NCBI GenBank assembly: GCA_019096065.1
Contig: JAGUCH010000003.1
Location: forward strand, 8,556,001 to 8,620,000
Source: Paracyclopina nana
Lineage: Eukaryota > Arthropoda > Copepoda > Cyclopoida > Cyclopettidae
Direction: 5' to 3'
Length of the DNA stretch: 64,000 bases
A model generated the notes under the pieces. It worked only from the letters and a program-made list of their open reading frames with translations, was not told where the DNA came from and did no database searches. Shown here in pieces: positions 56,190 to 64,000 of this stretch. Positions within the stretch are counted from its first letter, which is position 1. The number at the start of each line of letters is the position of its first letter. Made by a program: the position numbers and the translations under genes.

Positions 56190-58697
56190 ATGTCCGATTG
56201 CCATAAAAGGAGTCCCTTGGCGACCCTCCTCTTACTCTTGGTGTTCCTCTTGGACGTGGGCACGGATGTGGCCACGGGCGTGGAGCTGGTGCTCAACGAT
56301 CACTACTTTTACGGCTGGGCAGTCCTGGGACTCGTCCTTCTGCCCAACGCCCTTGCCATTTTGGGGGAGCTTTTACGAGGATGCGTTTACGGAGGATGCT
56401 GCGGCGAGGCCAACACTCACTGGATACCCCTCATTTTTTACCACTTCTACACTGCATTCACGTAAGCATTTTTTTATTCTCATGTGCACGCATCATAAAC
56501 AATGTTGCATAGCTCTTTGTATGCGAGGCTGACGGCTTTGCCCAACGTCTGCATAGCGCTCGGCGTGAACCAGGATGCGAACTCGATGCAATCACTCTTT
56601 GGCACAGGTGGTTTGGCAGATGAGCAGAAATCCTTGCCAGAGTAAAAGTCAAACGCTGCTCCTATGGCATCCTTGCTTTGCATGTAGGCTGACACATCTT
56701 TTATGAAAGATGCGCACCCGTCGCAAGTAGGGCTCCTTCAAATTGGAAAGCAAGTACATGAAAGCTAGAATATTATGGCGAAAAGCTATCTTGATCACCT
56801 TATGATGGCAGTTTTATTATTGGGACAGCTTTTCATAGCCATGCAAGCCACGTCAGGCAGTGATTGCTCCAAAAAAAGGGCCTTGGCCATTGAAGGCCAA
56901 AGTGCTGTGACATTCTTTTGACAAGCCACCGTGTCTTTCCCAGAAAAGGGACACAAGTCCCTGTTGAAGCTTTTAATTGTAACATTCACGGTCGCGTCAG
57001 AGGCTAAGAAGGTCGCCAGTTTAGTCACATTGGCCTTGCACTCGGTGCACGCGTCTTCACGGAAGGACGGCACACTTTCGCCATAGGCGGAGGCCACGAG
57101 CAAAAAGGCAGAAAAGCCGATCACGAGGTTGTTCAATAGTGCCATTTTCCTATAGCGTAATTATCAAATTAGGTCTGTATACAGTGAGGGTCACGAAGAC
57201 TGCGCGCGTTATCTCTTGTAAGCAAATATCTGCCTTTGAATATTGACCCAGCCTTCATCATGCGAGGCCTTTATATTGGTTCCTGGAATTCAATGGTGGC
57301 CTTTTTTGTGGCCCTATAGCAGATGTGTCTCATATATAAGCGATCCTTGTTTGCAGGATTGTGGCCTCGGATTGTGCTCCTCGATGGCACCATGAGGCTG
57401 CATATTTGAGGTTTATTCACGGCTTCGTGCAATCTGCCCCCCAGCTTGTACTTCAATGTGTCATCGTCCTCAAGGGAGTTCACATTCACAGCCTCCATCA
57501 AACCGTGGAGGCCATTCAATCAGCCTTGAAAGAGGAGAACGTCTCCGTCATCCAGGCTTTGCTGGCATTAACCGCCGAGAAGCCTCTGAGATGGTTTTGG
57601 GGCTTAATTCAGGTACATAATATTCAATCATTACTAACGTGTGTGACTTTCATCAGCTCTATTTTTGGACCTGCTACTACTTGTAGCAGTAGCTACGTGA
57701 TCCTTAATTGAACCATTTATGCTAGGTGTTCAGCTTGGCGATGAGCTTTATTTCCATCCTCCAAACAATGATTCAATTCAACGAATGGGACAAAAGGCGA
57801 CACACATTACATCGACTATTGTTGGTCGTTCCTTTCTTCGCCACGGCCGTCATCTACAGAGTCATGGCCTTATCTCTGATCCTTTGCTTCGCAGGAGGTC
57901 AGCTTGGAATGCTGCCCATCGTAGGACTCCTCCTCACTCAGGTATATGTTTTATTATGCCCTAAGCATATACTAAATGCATTAAGCTAGTGCATATAGTT
58001 TCTCGAGAATTGCAGTTAAGCTGCACGCGAAATGCTAAAAAATCATGAATTAAATCAAGCGCGTCATTATGGAGCCTGAAAAAGTTTGCCTATTGCGTCA
58101 TTCTTTGCTTAAGCAAAACCATCATTGCAGACGGTGGCCTTTAATAGCCTTGGACTCGATATGGCCCGTTCAATTGTCTACGGTGCAATATGCTCTCTCT
58201 TGGGGCCCGCGGGTTACTCGCGGTGCAGAGACCCCGGATCTCAACCCTTTGGCCTCTCGTTGATGTCAAGGTTAAGCTCGAAAAACCGCTGCGCTGCCAA
58301 TCCGGGAGTCGTCACATTGACGTTTACATCTGGACCGTATCAAGGGCATCATGAAGTGATCTCGCTGCAAGGCCACGACAGCAGCCTTTATGAAGGCGGC
58401 GATCGTACGCCAGAGCAAGTGGAAATGCTGCGAGACCGGAGCAAAAATTACCTTGGTCTTCATGTGATTGTCGGAGGAGCCGTTCTTGGAATTTCAATGG
58501 CCATCCTCGGCCTTTTGATTGGCTTCACGATCGTCTTTGAGCCTTTGCAAGACTTCACCTTCTTCACCTATGGCCAACTCAACGATTACTTATACCCGTG
58601 CGTGGGGCTCGTTTACCTGACCAATGTCCTCCTAACTGGAGTCTTCACGTGCTGCATCGGAAGATGCTACGAAGAGGAATACATCTACCCTGTGTAA
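56190..58697 (+). CDS. XK-related (XKR family) multi-pass membrane protein
   Basis: XKR proteins are plasma-membrane proteins, several of them phospholipid scramblases activated by caspases. Four exons by eye: 56190-56461, 57357-57612, 57726-57941, 58131-58697, consistent phases, 436 residues. Family signals are the N-terminal FLLDVGTDVATGVEL segment, the hallmark FVQSAPQLVLQ in exon 2, and IYRVMALSLILCFAGG in exon 3. About eight to ten membrane segments, the last near residues 365-390. A basic loop (about 285-330) precedes the last membrane pairs. Intron 1 (56462-57356) contains a saposin-like gene on the opposite strand. It converges with PEPD, with under 80 bp between the two stop codons. 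Whether this member is a scramblase cannot be told from sequence by eye. Confidence 0.8.
56480..57145 (-). CDS. Secreted protein with two saposin-like (SapB) domains, nested in XKR intron 1
   Basis: Two exons by eye: 57145-56799 and 56735-56480, phase 2, 200 residues. It starts with a signal peptide (LVIGFSAFLLVASAYG). Domain 1 (about 32-108) has the cysteine pattern CTEC ... C ... C ... C ... C with N-glycosylation sites (ANVT, VNVT, KNVT, NKT). Domain 2 (about 117-200) has CDGC ... C ... C ... C ... C. Both match six-cysteine saposin B folds (CxxC, two middle, two final Cys), which bind lipids in lysosomes or the gut, or lyse membranes in amoebapore/NK-lysin relatives. It lies entirely in the first intron of the XKR gene on the other strand. 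The role could be lipid handling or antimicrobial; sequence alone does not decide. Confidence 0.82.
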
Positions 58698-58772
58698 CCA
58701 TACTTTTCACAAACAACATTATCAGTTCTATTTTGACAAAAAATGCAAATAGAAGCCAGGTCGTAAGTAAAT

Positions 58773-60386
58773 CTAGTGTTTGCCAGCCTCAGGGGCAACC
58801 TCTCCGGTTCCAGCCATCCACGCTTCAATGTCCTCAACGGTCCTGGATGGAAAATAATTAAATGATAACCTAATAAGATAAAGCAACCTTAATTACCTGG
58901 GAACAATGGACATGAGCTCCGTTCCGGTCTCAGTGATGATGACATCCTCTTCAATGCGGACTCCGCCAAATCCACGATATTCGTTGATTCTCTCGGCCAC
59001 AAGGAAACGGCTCAGTTCCGGGTCCTTAAAAGCCCTGTTCAATAGATGATCAATGAAGTAGCAGCCTGGCTCCACAGTGAGCACCATGTTGGCCTGAAGG
59101 ACTCTGGCCATCCTCAGGTTTCTGAGGCCAGCTCCTTCACCCCTTGAAGGATGGCCCTCTAAATACCCCCCCACATCATGCACATCCATGCCCATCAAAT
59201 GTCCCAAGCCATGGGGCTGGAACACTCTCCCTGCAAGGTTGGCTGCCATCATATCATCAATGCTCCCCTGGAGGAGGCCACCCTCGAGCAAAGAGGTGAG
59301 CATCTCGCGATTGGCCAAACGGTGCATGTCAGGCCAAGCCACGCCAGGCTTTGCTGCTTTCAAGACAGCTTGAGTTGCTCTCAAGACTGCGTTGTAGATG
59401 ATCTTTTGCTTGTCGGAGAATTTTCCTGATACAGGATAGGAGCAGGTGATGTCGGAGCAGAAGCAGTAGTACTCTGCTCCCATGTCGAACAAAACCATGT
59501 CAGTTTCTTGGACGGGGTGGTCATTGGGAGCTCCAGCATGGCCGTAGTGCAGCGTGGCACCACTGTTGCCGGCCCCACAAATGCAGGTGTAGCTGACATG
59601 GCGACAGCCTCCGTGGAAGTAGGCATAGTGCAGGAACATGGACTCTGCCTGGAACTCGCGCATGCCAGCTTTCAAGTTGCGCATAACGTGCTTATGCGCG
59701 GCGGAACTGATGCGCGCGACGTAGCGCAAAACCTCCAGCTCCATTTCGGTCTTGATCACGCGCAAGTCGGACATGACATGATGCAGCATGTCTGTGTTGG
59801 TGCTGAATTCAGAGATCCCATCAAAGGCTGCTTGTCTGGTGTGCTTATCAGAGTCGGAATTGATTCCACTGAGCAGAACCAGAGTCGGACTGCTGCTGTG
59901 CAATTCCCTCAATCGGGGAGCAATTTCATCCACATAGTAGACTTGGTCCACTCTGTAGGACTCCTTCACTTCATCCAGGGTAGGAATGTATCCGGTCCAA
60001 GTAGCATTGTCCTCGGGTTGTCTTGGCATGAAGAGAATCGACCTGAAATGACAGCCGTGCTATGATTTGCTGAGATATCGTTCTTTATGCTAGCACCTTC
60101 CAGAGGCGATGTCAATGGCGCCATAGAAGTCAGGTTCGAGCACTCCGAAAGCCCAGTGGAAAAAGCTCTCCTGCCTGAAAACGGGGCCCACGTCAGAGGA
60201 GTCCCCGTCGCAACGACCCTGGTCACCGCCTCCCTGGAGGAGGACGACCCCATTTTGGGGAGCCTTGCTTTGCTTCTTCATGGCCTCGACAAGCCTTGAT
60301 CGGTTCTTGGCAAAGAGCTCCATTGGAACCTTGAGAGTTTTGTTGCCCATCCAATAAAAGCCATTTCCAGGATTGCGAGCAGCCAT
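58773..60386 (-). CDS. PEPD: Xaa-Pro dipeptidase (prolidase)
   Basis: Cytosolic Mn-dependent enzyme that splits X-Pro dipeptides, important in collagen turnover. Three exons by eye: 60386-60097, 60042-58897, 58842-58773, phases 2/2, 501 residues (human 493). The M24 metallopeptidase domain is complete: metal ligands in FDMGAEYYCFCSDITC (two Asp, 11 apart), QPHGLGHLMG (His), TVEPGCYF (Glu) and RIEEDV (Glu). N-terminal domain signatures include GFYWMGNKTLKVP, LLQGGGDQ and FGVLEPDFYGAID. Downstream, YIPTLDEVKESYRVD and HGGCRHVSYTCICG match prolidase rather than aminopeptidase P. Confidence 0.95.
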
Positions 60387-61101
60387 TCTGCAATGATGAC
60401 AGTGGAAAAAAAGGAACGATAAGGAAGATAATCAAGATAAGTAATTAGTATCTTCTGACCTTTAGCTAAAACGCAGATATGCTTATGTCAAAATCTGGCA
60501 AAAAATAAACACTCTCGATGCAGAAACTGCACCGGCTTAGCGATAATGACAAGTGAATGAGAAATTGTCAAAAAAAGAGAGGCTTGAAACTAGCCCGGTT
60601 TTTACTTCTAAATATCCTAATTGGCGACAAACTTGTTACTCAACAAATTATAATCGAATTTGCCCTTTTTAATCTTTCAAACTAGAATTTCATACGCTTA
60701 ACATAGGTTCTTCGCCATCATGAAATGAACAAATAAGACTATTAGAAAACAATTGTTTGGCTGAAATTTTCAGCTTCGGTTCAAGTAAAAGTGAGATTAC
60801 AAGAAATCGAGTCGCCAATTCTTTAGCATGCAATTCAAGATGGCAACATTTTAAAAAGCAGCTTTTTCCTTATTATACATACACCAAGTCTCATCTTACT
60901 AGAGATATTCAATGTAGGATAAGCTACCGAAAAGAATAACGTGAAAACACAAAAATGTGTCATGTAGCATGAATCATGGTCCAGATTGACCCTGCACTTG
61001 GTTCTTGCATTGGTTCAGAGAAATGTTTTAGCATCAACTTCTACGTAGCAGCAGCAACATACGGTTTTCCAAATGTGACACTCGAACAGCTGAGTCCTAA
61101 A
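60387..61101. promoter_or_regulatory. Divergent region PEPD / VAMP4
   Basis: Head-to-head upstream regions of PEPD (-) and VAMP4 (+). The VAMP4 frame is open upstream to an ATG at 60976, but those residues do not resemble VAMP4 and are probably 5' UTR. A spliced leader or UTR acceptor, CTCGAACAG, lies at about 61090. Confidence 0.4.
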
Positions 61102-61452
61102 ATGTCCAGAGACCAAGAGAGGGCTGCGCTGCTGGAAAATGACTCTGAAGACGACGATGACTTCTTTCTTCACGGACCCTCAACGTCAGCCATCAAAAGC
61201 CAAATCAGTGAAGTGACAAATATTGCGAAAAGCAACATACAGAAGCTTGCAGAACGCGAGGAACGACTTGACAGCCTCGAGGAGCGTTCCGTGAGGTTGG
61301 ACGATGCTGCTTCCAATTTTCGGGCCGGAGCTTACACACTCAAACGCAAAGCTTGGTGGCAGCAGGGAAAGTACAAGGCCGTGGCCGCCTCCAGCCTTGT
61401 CGTCCTCCTTTTTCTTCTTATTATCATTATCATGGCCAAAAAAGGCGAATAA
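61102..61452 (+). CDS. VAMP4: R-SNARE VAMP4
   Basis: Vesicle SNARE of the trans-Golgi network and endosomes. 116 residues from ATG 61102, chosen because it gives the canonical VAMP4 start; an upstream in-frame ATG at 60976 would add 42 unmatched residues. N-terminal signature LLENDSEDDDDFFLHGPS is the dileucine plus acidic cluster that sorts VAMP4 to the TGN. The SNARE motif (about 30-90) includes the zero-layer Arg in LAEREERLDSLEERS and VRLDDAASNF. After it comes juxtamembrane WW (KAWWQQGKYK), and a C-terminal anchor (SLVVLLFLLIIIIM). Single exon. Confidence 0.92.
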   Translation: MSRDQERAALLENDSEDDDDFFLHGPSTSAIKSQISEVTNIAKSNIQKLAEREERLDSLEERSVRLDDAASNFRAGAYTLKRKAWWQQGKYKAVAASSLVVLLFLLIIIIMAKKGE

Positions 61453-61724
61453 CTTTAACTTACGACCTTCGCTTTTCAAGAATATAAGAAATTTTGATAG
61501 TGCTACTTTTAAAACTATTGCTAGTTGCGTAAACGAGGTTTGGTGCGTTTACTTTCTGATTTGAGATTAAATACGTCAACGCTTATTCCGTCAAATCGTG
61601 GATGGAAACGCCAAAAACAACAAAAAGTCTCGCGAAACCAACAGATCACACTGAATCCTTATTTACTTCGTGTTCGTGAAAACTCGGGATTGTTTTTGAG
61701 CAGATTTAGCAGAATTTCAAAACC

Positions 61725-62211
61725 ATGGAGGACGACGATTTGAAGGAGTTGAGGGCCAAAAGAATGGCCGAACTTCAAGGTGCTCAAGGCGTGAGTCCTT
61801 TGCATTTGATTGATGGTTACCACTTAAAATCATTTTGGCTGGTTTCAGGGAGGCGACCAGCAAAAGGCCATGGAAGAGCGAAGGGCCCAGGTGGAGGACA
61901 TGAAACATGGTATTTTGGCACAAGTGCTGACACAAGAGGCACGAGCGAGGCGTAAGCAATATTACATTCCATACTTTGTCCTTGTTTGTAGTTTTGGTCT
62001 TTTTTTAGTCAACACGCTGATGCTGGCCAAACCCGACAAAGGGCGCCAAGTTGAAGGCGCTATCATTCAAATGGCTCAAACTGGTCAAATCGGAGGTCGA
62101 CTCAGTGAGACCGACCTCATCGGACTGTTAGAGCGGTTTGCCGGAGCATCTAAGAAAACTGCAGTCAAATTTGACCGAAGGCGAAACGCCCTGGATAGCG
62201 ATTCCGACTGA
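61725..62211 (+). CDS. PDCD5: Programmed cell death protein 5
   Basis: Conserved helical-bundle protein that binds the TRiC/CCT chaperonin and modulates apoptosis. Three exons by eye: 61725-61790, 61849-61951, 62009-62211, introns of 58 and 57 nt, 123 residues (human 125). Signatures: LKELRAKRMAELQ at the start, ILAQVLTQEARARLNTLMLAKPDK in the core, IIQMAQTGQIGGRLSE, and the C-terminal VKFDRRRNALDSDSD. The acidic DSDSD end keeps the CK2 phosphorylation context. The gene is ~270 bp behind VAMP4 on the same strand. Confidence 0.95.
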
Positions 62212-63404
62212 ATCTATTGATCTTCTTCTTATTGGAGAGCTCAGTTTTCTACCACGACAACTAATCAATAACGCTTGTCTTATCAACCAAATTTTGTATC
62301 TACACTCATCTACTAAGCCTTGCAAATGCAACTATGAGCAAGAGACATAAAATCGGTGACTTTCAAGTCATTTTTTTGTTCACATGTGTTGAACAGGTGA
62401 AAAACATCAAAAGGTTTTTGCATTTAGCTCATGATGAGAAAGGTCCTTGCTTTAAATTTGCACGGTGTCAAGGCTTAGCACTTAGTGATAATGCAGCTTG
62501 AGCTTTTTAAGCTGCTATGCTATCTATCTGAAGGCAACATGCAATCGTAAAAGCAGTTGCAGCCTAGAGTTGCTTTCTGCCGTTGGGAATACATATAAAA
62601 GAAATTGGCCTAGACGCATTATATTTTTCCCCTCTGTACCTACAATTTGCACCCGACTTGCTGCAATAATTTTTATCTCAAAATCAAATGAAGCCTCCAC
62701 CAAATGGATTTTTGTATTGCCTTATTGCTTGAAAATACCGAGTATTGCACAGCTTAACTTTAAAAAAACTGCATTGATCATGCACACAATTAGGTGCTTC
62801 GTCTCGCATTCTCCAAATTGCTTTCCTTTCTTTTTACGCTATGACATGTTTGTTACTGACGTTGCAGCTCAGGAAAACGAGCACTGAAGTGTCCGATTCC
62901 GTTAAAATATTTCGAGGCATTATTCTCGTTAGCTTAATGCCGGCATAGTATCTCGGTCAATCTCGTAATATGGCAAGCATTTGCTCTCGCATGACACTAC
63001 GATCGCGAACTTGACCTAGCTCAATTGACACTCTCCTTTTAAAGAGCGGTCATGCAAGGAATTTGCAATAACCTGTACGTAGCCCAGAAACTAGTAGCTT
63101 GGCAACCTCTACATAGCAGTATGTATTTTTTCCCTCGCGATGTGCGTTGAAAAGCCTAGGTCATGTTTTTAAAGGCCAGCCCGAGTTGTGCATTTTTGGC
63201 ACGTCGACATCTCCGACCTTAAACTAACTTAGAACGTCGCGGCCACCGTGTCAGGTACTACTTGAGTATATTTTAAGATAGACAATCTTTGGGCCTGATC
63301 AGGTGCTTTTTTCCCGTAGCCGTCGCCAGCAAGAATTTGAAGCAGTCACTCTTGATTCGGGAGTCACTCAATCCGGTTGGTTTTTTTGGAGCATCATCAT
63401 CAAC
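62212..63404. other. Intergenic, no gene seen
   Basis: AT-rich region with scattered short frames. The last ~150 bp are the 5' side of the next gene. Confidence 0.45.
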
Positions 63405-63743
63405 ATGTCGTACTACCAATACATGCAGTCAGTGTACCGGTCATGCCTGCCTCAGCTGAACAGGTCGCTGAGGTCATCTTCAGTGGAGAGATCACTGCCA
63501 AGGAGCTACTACTCCTCCTCAGCTGTGGCGGACTCCTCCAGCAGATTCATGAGGGCCACCACAGTGGGCCCCACTGACAGCGTGTATGTCTCAGCCATGC
63601 CCTTTGCCTACGAGGCGGAAAAGGCCGTTGAAAGGCTGATGGCACGCAGAGCAGCCTCTGTTGAGCCATCTCTGAGCAGGCCTTTCACCTACACTCAGGC
63701 TTATCAAACGGGAGGCCATGGCTACTCTGCCTTCGACTATAAG
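63405..63743 (+). CDS. First coding exon of an unrecognised Tyr/Ser/Arg-rich protein (3' end outside window)
   Basis: ATG in good context (CAACATGTCG), 113 codons to a donor at TATAAG/GTACAA, then intron to the window end. Composition is striking: SYYQYMQSVYRS, SLRSSSVERSLPRSYYSSS, then a helical EAEKAVERLMARRAAS. It is codon-biased toward G/C ending codons, like a highly expressed gene. No domain recognised. Such head regions occur in filament-associated and cuticle-type proteins, but that is only an impression. Confidence 0.55.
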
Positions 63744-64000
63744 GTACAAATGCACTGTATTTAAAGCTGAGCATACATGCATTAGTAAGGTATACCAGTA
63801 TATCCATGGCATGTTTTAATCTAATGGACTTGCTTTTGGTTCAAATTCAGCAAAGGGAGTTTTTGACAATCTGTTAAAGCAGTCATCAGCTTAACGAGCT
63901 TTGATGCAAATTACTTTCTACAGTAGCCATGCAAGGCCACCTTTCCCATTTGCTGTATTTGAAGCTATAATTGCCATCTCATTCTATGTGGGTTGCAAAT

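Noticed and set aside
60976-61101. 42-residue N-terminal extension of VAMP4
   Set aside because: No resemblance to VAMP4; the internal ATG at 61102 gives the conserved start with the dileucine-acidic motif.
1-64000. CRISPR arrays, bacterial operons, horizontal transfer islands
   Set aside because: All identifiable genes are spliced animal genes; repeats are transposon-like or satellite, with no spacer-repeat arrays.

Overview
This is a 64 kb piece of nuclear DNA from an invertebrate bilaterian animal. The genes are interrupted by many short GT-AG introns, mostly about 55-75 nt, and two introns use GC-AG. The gene set includes a striated-muscle myosin heavy chain, eEF1B-delta, a globin, an ankyrin/SOCS-box protein, an XK-related protein, VAMP4 and a class A GPCR. 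The myosin is closest to ecdysozoan muscle myosins as I know them; I cannot name the species. I see no bacterial, viral or CRISPR content.

Layout: ZPR1 (3' part, +); striated-muscle myosin heavy chain (-), whose 3.5 kb first intron is filled with non-autonomous DNA transposons; DHTKD1 (-); EEF1D (+) with a separate multi-exon ORF in its first intron encoding an eEF1B-like N-terminus joined to a complete nucleoside diphosphate kinase; TMEM18 (-); two unrecognised small genes; a CHK/ecdysteroid-kinase-like gene (-); two neighbouring type II membrane kelch genes (-), one with a Notch-type LNR; a neuroglobin/globin X-like globin with a Met-Gly N-terminus (-); an MPN-like remnant (+); a spectrin-repeat-like gene (+); SLC22A18 (+); repeat-rich DNA; an intronless GPCR (-); an ankyrin-SOCS-box gene (-); a 42-codon single-pass membrane ORF (+); a 1.2 kb inverted-repeat element with internal ~62 bp tandem repeats and a tRNA-like block; an XKR gene (+) with a secreted double-saposin gene nested on the opposite strand of its first intron; prolidase PEPD (-); VAMP4 (+); PDCD5 (+); and the first coding exon of an unrecognised Tyr/Ser-rich protein running off the end.

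Most genes are unrelated housekeeping or accessory genes. The most notable arrangement is at 19.6-22.6 kb, where a GTP-regenerating enzyme domain sits inside the gene for the eEF1A guanine-nucleotide-exchange factor, on the same strand, with its own ATG, eEF1B-like segments and stop codon. The second theme is repeat biology: three elements that do not resemble each other in sequence share one design, with GGG termini, 8-9 bp target duplications and clusters of short inverted subterminal repeats.

Exon boundaries were worked out by eye from reading frame, splice signals and family resemblance. No alignment or database search was run.
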